Part shown: positions 1 through 5,406 of the stretch, piece after piece | Layout of the letters: each line of letters opens with the position of its first letter | Position numbering within the stretch: position 1 is the stretch's first letter | NCBI RefSeq assembly: GCF_051278035.1 | Contig: NZ_JBNMNU010000154.1 | Span: 1-10,225, forward strand | Direction: 5' to 3' | Source of the DNA: Clostridium_AD sp051278035 | GTDB taxonomy: Bacteria > Bacillota > Clostridia > Clostridiales > Clostridiaceae | Length of the DNA stretch: 10,225 nt | Notes under the pieces: model-generated | Databases searched by the model: none | What the model was told of the DNA's origin: nothing | What the model saw: the letters and a program-made list of their open reading frames with translations, nothing else | Position numbers and translations under genes: made by a program

Positions 1-443
1 GCATCCATTTCAGAACCTGTAGCAGATAATGTTAGTATAGTTGCAATTGGAATAACTTTATTTATTTTTCTTGGATCAAGTACAATGTCCCATGCATCAC
101 CATCATAATAATAGCCAGCTGCTATTACCTTTGAGCAGTCAATTACACTTCCTCCACCTACAGCAAGTATAAGTTCTACTTTATTTTCTCTGCATATTTC
201 AATCCCTTTTTTTACGCTTGATATTCTTGGGTTAGGCTCTACACCTGATAACTCGAAGAAGTTTATTCCATTTTCGTTAAAAATATCTGTGACTTTACCA
301 TATAATCCGCTTTTCTTTATGCTACCACCACCGTAAACAAGCAAAACTTTAGAACCATACTTCTTTACGTTTTCTGCAAGTTGATCTATTTTATCTTTTC
401 CAAAAAATACTTCTGTCTGTATTGAATAATCAAAATTTAACAT
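1..443 (-). CDS. Iron-containing alcohol dehydrogenase (butanol dehydrogenase type), C-terminus beyond window
   Basis: The 147 visible residues are the N-terminal, nucleotide-binding part of a group III iron-dependent alcohol dehydrogenase, which reduces aldehydes such as butyraldehyde with NAD(P)H in the cytoplasm. Visible landmarks are FDYSIQTEVFFGKDKI near residues 4-19, VYGGGSIKKSGLY near 36-48, SGVEPNPR near 66-73, the dinucleotide-loop motif GGGSVIDCSK at 96-105, and SATGSEMD at the edge. The sequence closely resembles clostridial BdhA/BdhB and Bacillus YugJ as I remember them. Those proteins are about 390 residues long, so roughly 240 residues, including the iron-binding histidines, lie outside the window. 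The ATG at 443 is preceded by AGGGGA with a 7-base gap. It starts 32 bases after the nitroreductase stop, so the two are probably co-transcribed. Subgroup and cofactor preference cannot be fixed from this part. Confidence 0.93.
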   Translation of the reverse strand, partial: MLNFDYSIQTEVFFGKDKIDQLAENVKKYGSKVLLVYGGGSIKKSGLYGKVTDIFNENGINFFELSGVEPNPRISSVKKGIEICRENKVELILAVGGGSVIDCSKVIAAGYYYDGDAWDIVLDPRKINKVIPIATILTLSATGSEMD

Positions 444-475
444 TTTATAATCCCCTTTATTTTAAAATTAGTTTT

Positions 476-1030
476 TTATCTGATATAATTTATAACATCT
501 TTATTTCTCTTTGATGGTCCTAAAATACTATCACTCGCTTTATGTCCTATGGCTACAGCATAAAATGGTTTATATCCATTAGGCAGTCCTAATTTTTTAA
601 CTTCATCACTAAGTGAAAAGAAAAATCCAACAAGACCTACCCATACTGTTCCAAGACCAATACTTTCAGTAGCTATTAACATATTTTCTATGGCTGCTGA
701 GCAATCAACCAAAGATGAACTAACATCTTCTTTACCTGAAACTATTATTAGAGTAGGTGCATTATAAAATATATTTACAGCGTTCTTTCCAATATTTACT
801 ATGCCTTCATTGTCACTTTGACGCATCACTTCTTTTGACTTATCACTTATATGGGTAATCATTTCTTTATTTTGTATTACTGTAAAATGCCATGGTTGTG
901 AATTGTTTGCAGTAGGTGCTTGTATACCAGCCGCTAGTATTGTTTGCAATTCCTCCTCACCTATTTGCTTTTCTGTATACTTTCTTGTGCTTCTTCTATT
1001 TTCTATTGCTTTAAGTACTTGGTTTTCCAT
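476..1030 (-). CDS. Nitroreductase family flavoprotein
   Basis: This is a complete 184-residue FMN-dependent nitroreductase-fold oxidoreductase. The family reduces nitro groups, quinones or enones with NAD(P)H as cytoplasmic homodimers. NRRSTRKY at 11-18 is the usual FMN-phosphate-binding N-terminus, and APTANNSQPWHF at 38-49 is the second FMN-contacting segment. The glycine-rich stretch around 125-135 (GLGTVWVGLVG) and the basic C-terminus also fit. The length is that of short single-domain members. The ATG has AAGGAG about 8 bases upstream. A 25-bp perfect palindrome lies 32 bases upstream of the start and a TATAAT (1046-1051) lies between them, so this gene and the downstream alcohol dehydrogenase may have their own controlled promoter. 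The natural substrate cannot be read from the sequence; with a MarR regulator nearby, an electrophile or quinone stress role is an inference. Confidence 0.93.
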   Translation of the reverse strand: MENQVLKAIENRRSTRKYTEKQIGEEELQTILAAGIQAPTANNSQPWHFTVIQNKEMITHISDKSKEVMRQSDNEGIVNIGKNAVNIFYNAPTLIIVSGKEDVSSSLVDCSAAIENMLIATESIGLGTVWVGLVGFFFSLSDEVKKLGLPNGYKPFYAVAIGHKASDSILGPSKRNKDVINYIR

Positions 1031-1061
1031 ATGTTTACGCTCCTTATTATATATTAGATTT

Positions 1062-1086
1062 ATTTATACATAAGTTATGTATAAAT
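1062..1086. promoter_or_regulatory. 25-bp perfect palindrome, likely operator upstream of the nitroreductase
   Basis: Twelve-base arms ATTTATACATAA and TTATGTATAAAT match perfectly around a single central G. The element overlaps the last codons of the upstream small gene and ends 32 bases before the nitroreductase start. On the minus strand it is followed by a TATAAT at 1046-1051, so it covers the expected -35 region of that promoter. No U-run follows on either strand, which argues against a terminator. The half-site shares ATA-rich character with the marR palindrome at 2054-2069 but is not the same sequence, so the regulator is uncertain. Confidence 0.6.
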
Positions 1087-1368
1087 TACTTTTTTACAAA
1101 CATTCATTTCTGATTTCTTATCCATATAAACACTCATTTGTGGAACTATCCTTTTAAAATGATCTGAAGACATATGCTTATTTAAGTTCTCCATTGTTTC
1201 CCATTCTTCTATCATGATTAGTTGATCGGGACTTTTTAGATCTTGGTACATTTCATATTTTATACAACCCTCTTCTTTTATTGTTGTTTCTATTAATTCT
1301 TTTGCGAGTTCTAAAATTTTATCAATTTTATCTCCCTTAGCAAATTTTTTTGCTACAACCTTTATCAT
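1075..1368 (-). CDS. Antibiotic biosynthesis monooxygenase (ABM)-like small protein
   Basis: This 97-residue protein has the ferredoxin-like ABM pattern. An N-terminal beta strand (MIKVVAKKF) leads to a helix (KILELAKELIETTIKEEGCIKY), then LIMIEEWETMENLNKHMSSDHFKRI, where the E-x-W strand and the H-x6-HF helix are typical. Members are cofactor-free quinol or heme-handling enzymes or plain binding proteins, usually 95-110 residues and dimeric. I start it at the ATG at 1368 because AAGGAG sits 8 bases upstream; a GTG three codons earlier would overlap that Shine-Dalgarno sequence. It lies between marR and the nitroreductase on the same strand. YgiN-type quinol monooxygenases often accompany oxidoreductases, which fits, but the substrate is unknown. 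Confidence 0.85.
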   Translation of the reverse strand: MIKVVAKKFAKGDKIDKILELAKELIETTIKEEGCIKYEMYQDLKSPDQLIMIEEWETMENLNKHMSSDHFKRIVPQMSVYMDKKSEMNVCKKVIYT

Positions 1369-1407
1369 ACAATTCACTCCTTTTTATAATTTTTTTATTC
1401 CTAAGTT

Positions 1408-1537
1408 TTATGAAAATTTTAATACTAAATCTTTCAATAATTCCCCATGTCGTTCTTCATCTGATACAGCATCCTCCATTTGCCTGGCTGCTCGTTCTAG
1501 CTCTTAAGATTTCGTTCATTTTTATAATATCTTTCAT
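1408..1537 (-). pseudogene. Rubrerythrin/ferritin-like C-terminal remnant
   Basis: Between marR and the ABM-like gene a minus-strand frame, 1408-1503, reads ELERAARQMEDAVSDEERHG and continues ELLKDLVLKFS to a stop. The E-x2-RHG helix followed by a short amphipathic tail resembles the last di-iron helix of rubrerythrins. One base out of frame upstream, from an ATG at 1537, it reads MKDIIKMNEIL, so a one-base shift near 1505 would join the two into about 42 residues. No good ribosome binding site precedes the ATG. Rubrerythrins are normally 140-190 residues, so this is at best a scrap left by deletion. The identification rests on a short motif. Confidence 0.4.
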
Positions 1538-1584
1538 GCTAGAAATTGTAAATTCTTACGTACGTGTACGAACTATGTTTTATT

Positions 1585-1611
1585 AAAAAAAAGCTTTTAC
1601 AGCATTTTTTC
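1585..1611 (-). terminator. Weak terminator at the end of marR
   Basis: On the minus strand, A-rich sequence ending in GCT is followed by GTAAA, then AGC and a run of eight T. It can fold into a stem of about nine pairs with one bulge and then a U-run. It overlaps the last marR codons. It is mostly A-U pairs, so efficiency is doubtful. Confidence 0.35.
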
Positions 1612-2031
1612 AAGATTGCTTAAAGCTTTTTCTATGTCATTTTCAAAAGTATTCCATTGATCTTTATCAAAATTCTTTTGTAATAAATTTAAAAATTCAT
1701 CTTCAATTCCATATAGTTTTTCCTTAATAATATTAGCTTCAGGAGTTAAACTTATGTATATACTCCTTTTATCTTCAGAACAACTGCACTTTTTAATTAA
1801 TCCTTGATTCTCATACTTTACAATAATATCTGACAAAGAGGATTTGGAAATTTTCCACATTTTTGCTATTTCGTTAAAAAGCAATGGAGTTCCATCTCCT
1901 GAAAGAATATAGAATAATGTAACATGATTCCTCAAAATTGGCAATCTTTCTTCATTTATTCTTTTTATAATATATTTATCAGAAATATTACAAATCTCTT
2001 TAATCTTTCTAATAATGCACTTATCTTGCAT
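1597..2031 (-). CDS. MarR-family transcriptional regulator
   Basis: This 144-residue protein has the MarR winged-helix layout: N-terminal dimer helix (about 1-30), helix near RNHVTLFYIL (34-43), helix-turn-helix FNEIAKMWKISKSSLSDIIVKY (about 52-73), wing SEDKRSIYISLTPEA (85-99) with the typical D-K-R-S beta hairpin, and a C-terminal dimer helix. It should bind DNA as a dimer and usually represses its own and neighbouring genes. Cys82 and Cys84 sit just before the wing, and Cys5 and Cys14 near the dimer end, so thiol-based sensing is possible but unproven. The ATG follows AGGTGAGG with a short gap. A perfect inverted repeat 23 bases upstream is the natural operator candidate. The downstream genes on the same strand encode a monooxygenase-like protein and a nitroreductase, suggesting control of a detoxification response. 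Confidence 0.9.
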   Translation of the reverse strand: MQDKCIIRKIKEICNISDKYIIKRINEERLPILRNHVTLFYILSGDGTPLLFNEIAKMWKISKSSLSDIIVKYENQGLIKKCSCSEDKRSIYISLTPEANIIKEKLYGIEDEFLNLLQKNFDKDQWNTFENDIEKALSNLEKML

Positions 2032-2053
2032 TTCCTCACCTCATTCGTTCGCG

Positions 2054-2069
2054 TATAAACTTGTTTATA
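2054..2069. promoter_or_regulatory. Probable MarR operator
   Basis: TATAAAC-TT-GTTTATA is a perfect inverted repeat with 7-base arms and a 2-base centre, between the marR start (2031) and the divergent small ORF starting at 2132. Its size and symmetry suit a MarR dimer, and it overlaps the region expected to hold the marR promoter. Autoregulation, and possibly control of the divergent gene, is the inference. Confidence 0.6.
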
Positions 2070-2131
2070 AACTGACGTTAACATAAGTATCGAGTGTTGT
2101 CAATTACTATTTCATTTTGAGGGGTGAAGGC

Positions 2132-2342
2132 ATGCTTGTTTCCAATCAGGCATTAGAGAAACGTTTAAAGATGTGTAAAGTTTTTGAAGAAGATTTTCGA
2201 AAAATTATTACGCCAAACACTCACAAATAATACTCGTATACCAAGTAAATGGGATGAATATTTTAATCGAATAAGAGTACAACTAGAATATGAATTGAAA
2301 TCTGGAAATCTTCTTAATGTACAACTTACAGAGTTCTATTAG
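2132..2342 (+). pseudogene. Frameshifted small gene divergent from marR
   Basis: An ATG at 2132 with GAGGGGTGA just upstream opens MLVSNQALEKRLKMCKVFEE and runs to a TAA after 32 codons. Near TTTTCGAAAAA (about 2192-2202) the next frame takes over smoothly: KLLRQTLTNNTRIPSKWDEY followed by FNRIRVQLEYELKSGNLLNV and QLTEFY to a TAG at 2342. Joined by a one-base shift, the product would be about 69 residues, charged, helical and without membrane segments. I do not recognise the family. The good start signal, protein-like composition on both sides and a homopolymer-adjacent shift point suggest a real gene that has recently been broken, or less likely programmed slippage. It faces away from marR and shares the operator region. 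Confidence 0.45.
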
Positions 2343-2532
2343 AAATTCATTATTTTTAATATTGTTAATCTGCATATAGATTCCCCCAAACTAATAATTT
2401 AATTATTATTCAAATGCCTTCTTTACAATTATATCCAATAAACAGACGATTTATTAATGTTTATCAAAAAACATTAAGTAGCCATTCTTAAATCACATAA
2501 GCAATTAGTTACTAATCTAATTAATCAAAAAT
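2343..2532. other. AT-rich intergenic stretch with one hairpin
   Basis: No gene is visible. One perfect 9-bp stem occurs: TTAATGTTT (2454-2462) and AAACATTAA (2469-2477) around ATCAAA. No U-run follows on either strand, so it is not a convincing terminator. Confidence 0.4.
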
Positions 2533-2579
2533 AGCAAGAACAAACTCACTACAATTTAGCCAGTAAGTTTGTTCTTACT
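2527..2579 (-). terminator. Rho-independent terminator of the 189-residue hypothetical gene
   Basis: Arms AGCAAGAACAAACTCACT (2533-2550) and AGTAAGTTTGTTCTTACT (2562-2579) pair over 18 positions with two G-U pairs around an 11-base loop. Read on the minus strand, the stem is followed by TATTTTTGATT, a short U-run. It lies 60 bases after the stop at 2639, which suits that gene. Confidence 0.75.
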
Positions 2580-2638
2580 ATTTACTCCAATATTCAATAT
2601 TTATCAACTTAGATTAAATTCCAAGATTATCTATGCTA

Positions 2639-3208
2639 TTAAACCTTATTTGCAGCATCAATTAGACTCTGTTTATCAACCGGTTGCAAAGGTTGATAGT
2701 CTATTTCAGTTATCTTTCCCTTGCTTAAATCCCAATAAGCTACTGTTTTAATATCAGCTAGTGGAGTACATGCTATCACAAATTCTTTAATTAATCCTTT
2801 GATTACTCTAACTTCTTCTGTCATGTTACTCGGTGGACCAAATGTAATAATAATAAGCTTATTATTTTTATTATCCCATCCGCCTTCTATTGCTATATTT
2901 ATTCCTTTATGATTAGTCTTAATTAAACTTTTATCTATAATTGCTAAAATTTTAAAATATTGGATCTCATTAAAAGGGTCTTGATATTGTGACATAGCAA
3001 GTGAAACTGACCTTTGAAGCATTTCTTTAGTAAGTGTAAAGGAATATTGCTTATGCAAGTATATTTGTATCGGACTCAAAGTCTTCTGTCCTAAAGTATC
3101 TCTGATAACTACCATAGTTTCCGAAATTGCTCTTGCATAGGCGATATTTCCGGATGTAATATAATTAAAATATGCTTTTAAAAAGGTATATATTGATTTT
3201 AAAGTCAT
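2639..3208 (-). CDS. Hypothetical protein, 189 residues
   Basis: I do not recognise this family. The start is the ATG at 3208 because AAGGAG lies 5 bases upstream; a GTG nine codons earlier has no such signal. The protein is soluble, with no signal peptide or membrane helix. The first 90 residues look helical (LKSIYTFLKAYFNYITSGNI, then LTKEMLQRSVSLAMSQYQDP). The second half alternates strands and helices (GINIAIEGG, NKLIIITFGPPSNM, VRVIKGLIKEF, VAYWDLSKGKITEIDYQPL), like a small alpha/beta domain. It stands alone on the minus strand, with its own terminator downstream and about 375 bases of non-coding sequence upstream. Intact reading frame, good ribosome binding site and terminator support a real gene. 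Nothing in the sequence indicates a function. Confidence 0.8.
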   Translation of the reverse strand: MTLKSIYTFLKAYFNYITSGNIAYARAISETMVVIRDTLGQKTLSPIQIYLHKQYSFTLTKEMLQRSVSLAMSQYQDPFNEIQYFKILAIIDKSLIKTNHKGINIAIEGGWDNKNNKLIIITFGPPSNMTEEVRVIKGLIKEFVIACTPLADIKTVAYWDLSKGKITEIDYQPLQPVDKQSLIDAANKV

Positions 3209-3296
3209 CCTAGCTCCTTGATGAATTACTATCACTACTAGTTATATTAATTAAGTAGCTAAATTAGAATTAATATTTTAATCAGGATGTTTCTTT

Positions 3297-3472
3297 AATC
3301 TTGGCTACGTCGAGATTCGTCCACAACAATCTTAACTACATCAATATTAAAGGATATTAAAACGACCATACTAATTTTATAGTATGGTCGTTCAATTTAA
3401 TAACTTTATAAATACTTCTTCACTATTCTTACAAACTAGTACTCCACTTCTAATCTTTGTTACATCAATCTA
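3297..3472. repeat. Three degenerate 21-base repeats
   Basis: Copies at 3297-3317 (AATCTTGGCTACGTCGAGAT+T), 3328-3348 (AATCTTAACTACATCAATAT+T) and 3452-3472 (AATCTTTGTTACATCAATCT+A) agree pairwise at up to about 16 of 21 positions, all in one orientation. They may be relics of a duplicated coding segment, since each reads D-V-x-K-I on the minus strand. Chance similarity in AT-rich DNA is not excluded. Confidence 0.35.
3361..3392 (-). terminator. Hairpin, probable terminator
   Basis: AACGACCATACTA (3361-3373) and TAGTATGGTCGTT (3380-3392) form a perfect 13-bp stem with a 6-base loop. On the minus strand TTTTAATAT follows, a modest U-run. It could end transcripts from the zinc-ribbon gene at 3585-3725, though it lies 193 bases downstream of that stop. 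Confidence 0.55.
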
Positions 3473-3584
3473 GTTAACAACCCAATGCAGGCCTCATATT
3501 ATATTCATTCTGCATTTAATCGTTAGTTTCTAAAATTTATAATTCTATTTCGTTAATCACTTAAGTGTCTTGATCTTTCTTGTT

Positions 3585-3725
3585 TTAAGCTTTTCTAAAT
3601 TCGGTACCATTACATTTAGGGCATGGTGGTAAAGTATCAGTCGTATCATATAAAACAACCTTTTGTCCACATTTAGTACAAATATAAGTACCTTTTCCAG
3701 GTTTTTCACCAGTTTTATAGATCAT
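3585..3725 (-). CDS. Small zinc-ribbon protein, 46 residues
   Basis: The product starts MIYKTGEKPGKGTYICTKCG and ends DTLPPCPKCNGTEFRKA. Two knuckles, C-T-K-C and C-P-K-C, about 18 residues apart form a rubredoxin-type zinc ribbon. The phrase TGEKPGKGTY-C-x2-CG, then an acidic DTTDTLPPCP-x-C-x-G-TEF tail, is that of the short stand-alone zinc-ribbon proteins common in Firmicutes. Their role is not established; metal storage or nucleic-acid or protein contact are guesses. I start at the ATG at 3725, preceded by AAGGGAAG about 8 bases upstream. An in-frame TTG at 3767 would add 14 residues that do not look like the family. Length and composition are normal for the family. Confidence 0.85.
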   Translation of the reverse strand: MIYKTGEKPGKGTYICTKCGQKVVLYDTTDTLPPCPKCNGTEFRKA

Positions 3726-3841
3726 CTGAATCACTTCCCTTCTATTATCTAATTCGATAATACCCAATAAATTCCTTTATATATACTCATAAACCGTACA
3801 CTATAATCACCCTATAAACGACAAAATAATACTTTCAAATT

Positions 3842-3874
3842 TAATCGGGAGTGCCGTAGTCGTTTCCCGTATTA
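3842..3874 (-). other. GC-rich hairpin downstream of the dinD remnant
   Basis: TAAT-CGGGA (3842-3850) pairs with TCCCG-T-ATTA (3865-3874) over nine positions with one bulged base and a 14-base loop. Its base composition stands out from the surrounding AT-rich DNA. On the minus strand it is followed by AAATTTG, not a clear U-run, so it is only a weak terminator candidate for the dinD locus. A minus-strand frame through it reads LCGCLKSCEGIVSNTGNDYG then TPD and a stop, from a TTG with AGAAGGGA upstream; I cannot support this as a gene. Confidence 0.35.
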
Positions 3875-3956
3875 CTCACTATACCTTCGCACGATTTTAA
3901 ACACCCACACAAGCTATCCCTTCTTTATAATAATAATAATTCTTTCAGCTATTTAT

Positions 3957-4766
3957 CTATTCAATCAAATCACCATTATTCTTTAACTTCTTCTGTTCTT
4001 CTTTTTCTATTGCCTTTACACTCTTCTTTGGCGTTTGTAAATTCTCTGGCATTGTTCCGCCTAGTTCCTCTATAGTTTTCCTTACCTTTGCTCCAACTTT
4101 GTAATGCACCTCATTTGCTTTATGCTTACCTTTAATATTTTCACGTCTTAATTTTTCATCAGTTTGAGTTGCGCGAAAGAGATTTGCTGCAAGCTCAGTA
4201 CTTCCCATATAATCTAATATTCTATAACTTTTCTTTAACCCTTTTCTTTCCTTGATCTCTTTAGCCCCTAGTCCTCCATATAACCCTTGATAACCTCTAT
4301 TTTGAAAGACTGCATAATCCCTTGGATCTTCTATACCTGCCATTTGTGCTACTTCTGCTAAAGACTTATTATGATCTGCTAGTTCATTTCTAATAGCTAA
4401 TCTCTTTTTATCTTCTGATTCTTGCTGAAAATCATCTATTACTTCTTGTTTTATTGTTTGCGCTGCAAAATATGTTTGTCCTAAAGCAACAACATTTTTT
4501 CTTCAATCTGCATTTTGAACTATAAGATAACACGCATATCTTGAAAGCATCATGTCTTCTATTTCTCTTTTAGCACCTTTGGCAAGATCTATCATTTTGC
4601 CGACGTCGGCAAAATGATTTAAAACATTGATATCACTATTATTACAAGCTTCTTTTGCTTTATCTATAACCTTTTTAAAGTTTCCCCATTTTGTGTATTC
4701 TAGTATTTCTGCCAACTCTCTTGCATACCAAAATTCCTGTTCATAATCGTTTATATTTTTAATTTG
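3957..4766 (-). pseudogene. dinD: DNA-damage-inducible protein D (dinD), start lost and interrupted by an in-frame stop
   Basis: One minus-strand frame matches E. coli DinD almost end to end. It opens at 4766 with QIKNINDYEQEFWYARELAE, then KVIDKAKEACNNS, HFADVGKM, LSRYACYLIVQNAD. A TGA at 4503-4505 replaces the residue corresponding to the proline of E. coli Q-N-G-D-P, and the same frame continues RKNVVALGQTYFAAQTIKQE, then FQNRGYQGLYGG, LDYMGSTELAANLFRATQTD and ELGGTMPENLQTPKKS to the stop. About 269 codons remain against 274 residues in E. coli; roughly ten N-terminal residues and the start codon are missing. The only upstream initiator-like codon is an internal TTG in AREL. The 5' end is fused to the brxL remnant. 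In E. coli dinD is a LexA-regulated gene whose product inhibits RecA filament activity (family knowledge). Here only fragments could be made. Confidence 0.92.
4591..4618. repeat. Perfect 28-bp palindrome inside dinD
   Basis: ATCATTTTGCCGAC is followed directly by its exact reverse complement, with no spacer. The GC-rich core GCCGACGTCGGC sits in an otherwise AT-rich gene. The symmetry axis falls on a codon boundary, so both strands encode HFADVGKM in the matching frame. In transcripts it would form a stem only by extruding or bending at the centre. Confidence 0.9.
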
Positions 4767-5050
4767 CTAAATAATCTACCTTGTTTAATGTTCCGCCTAT
4801 GCTAACTGAACCGAGTACTGCTACCTGACTTTGTACTGGTTTCATAAGGGCTCCTGAGCACATTGCTATTAATGCTAGGCTTGATGTCATCCCAACTTTG
4901 TATTTGCATTAGGTAGTCCTTTTGAGTAGTTGATATATATGCACTTATATTTCTACTATTTGCTTTGAAAAATCTAAATGCAGTATCTATACTTTCTTTT
5001 ACATCTCTACAAGAGCCTAATCCTGTTGTTTTTCTTTCATATAAACCTCA
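4759..5050 (-). pseudogene. brxL: BrxL-type Lon-like protein (BREX), C-terminal remnant
   Basis: Two minus-strand frames, one base apart, give the C-terminal Lon-protease-like domain of the Lon-related BrxL proteins of BREX phage-defence loci. Frame A (about 4895-5038) reads ERKTTGLGSCRDVKESIDTA, then FRFFKANSRNISAYISTTQK and DYLMQIQ. Frame B (4759-4893) reads GMTSSLALIAMCSGALMKPV, then QSQVAVLGSVSIGGTLNKVD and YLAN. The serine of GMTSS and the lysine of GGTLNKV fall where Lon's Ser-Lys dyad is expected. The whole ATPase part, about the first three quarters of the usual roughly 680 residues, is absent, as is the end after KVDYLAN. A further shift around 5040-5050 breaks contact with LEVYM upstream. 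The 3' end runs into dinD with no spacer. Family assignment comes from remembered family sequence; no other BREX gene is in the window. Confidence 0.8.
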
Positions 5051-5132
5051 AGATAGAAAGTTAAATAGTGTAGAATTTCTACTTGCAGCCTATTAAATAT
5101 TCCATTTAATAAGTGGACGACACGACCCCATT

Positions 5133-5169
5133 CCACTAAATGGATTAGCGAAGCTAATCCGTTTAGTGG
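5133..5169. repeat. Strong 17-bp hairpin upstream of the brxL remnant
   Basis: CCACTAAA-T-GGATTAGC (5133-5149), loop GAA, then GCTAATCC-G-TTTAGTGG (5153-5169) pair throughout, with a single T/G position that wobbles in RNA. No U-run follows on either strand, so this is not an ordinary terminator. A related TCCATTTA...AGTGGA sequence lies at 5101-5117. It could be a REP/MITE-type palindrome, an element end or a leader structure between the SOS promoter and the lost gene. Confidence 0.75.
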
Positions 5170-5217
5170 TTGCTAATTTCTCTCGGTTTTGCTATTATTT
5201 TTCGCATTGCCGTTCTT

Positions 5218-5231
5218 CAAACATATGTTCG
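5218..5231 (-). promoter_or_regulatory. LexA (SOS) box
   Basis: The minus strand reads CGAACATATGTTTG, which fits the Firmicute LexA consensus CGAAC-RNRY-GTTYG at every position. A second partial half-site, GAACGTATG, directly abuts it upstream on the minus strand (5231-5239). It lies just downstream of two TATAAT elements, where LexA would block a minus-strand promoter. The first coding sequence downstream is the brxL remnant, then dinD. Confidence 0.8.
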
Positions 5232-5241
5232 CATACGTTCT

Positions 5242-5257
5242 ATTATACAGCATTATA
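5242..5257 (-). promoter_or_regulatory. Two tandem TATAAT -10 elements of the SOS promoter
   Basis: TATAAT occurs on the minus strand at 5252-5257 and again at 5242-5247, immediately upstream of the LexA box. The corresponding -35 regions are weak (AACTTT or CTTTTA). Either could drive leftward transcription into the brxL/dinD remnants. Confidence 0.5.
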
Positions 5258-5406
5258 CGAGAATTAAAAGGAGTAAAGTTTTCCTTTGAACTGAAAAATT
5301 ACCATGATCAGCAATTGTTATATCGAAATACTTAATATTTTTTTAAAATTTAGCTTCTAACACTCTAAGTCGTATCTGTTGCTAGATTGTACTATATAGT
5401 GCATTT
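5258..5406. other. Short gap between SOS promoter and nuclease remnant
   Basis: No gene is visible. A minus-strand frame without a start reads NIKYFDITIADHGNFSVQRK then TLLLLILV up to a stop overlapping the promoter. It looks protein-like and may be a scrap of the gene that once preceded the SOS promoter, but I cannot name it. Confidence 0.3.

Larger units (their letters stand above)
3209..3584. other. Non-coding stretch with degenerate repeats and a hairpin
   Basis: No complete gene is visible. The minus strand holds short protein-like scraps such as DVTKIRSGVLVCKNSEEVFI (around 3405-3465) and NIDVVKIVVDESRRSQD (around 3294-3347), each without a start. They share a D-V-x-K-I element that comes from the 21-base repeats annotated separately. 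A terminator-like hairpin lies at 3361-3392. Confidence 0.5.

Noticed and set aside
1350..1586. Plus-strand open frame of 78 codons that looks like a membrane protein
   Set aside because: It is the antisense of the ABM start and the rubrerythrin-like scrap, with hydrophobicity due to AT-rich codons and no ribosome binding site.
2569..2751. Plus-strand open frame of 60 codons
   Set aside because: It overlaps the terminator and the 3' end of the 189-residue gene and has no start signal.
3842..3920. GC-rich structured segment considered as a riboswitch or group II intron piece (it contains GUGCG)
   Set aside because: No recognisable conserved core of any riboswitch and no intron domain V or reverse transcriptase; a single hairpin does not support either.
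5061..5090. AATTTCTACTTGCAG beside GTAGA, resembling the end of a Cas12a CRISPR repeat
   Set aside because: Only one copy is present, there is no second stem arm in the right place, no spacing pattern and no cas gene.
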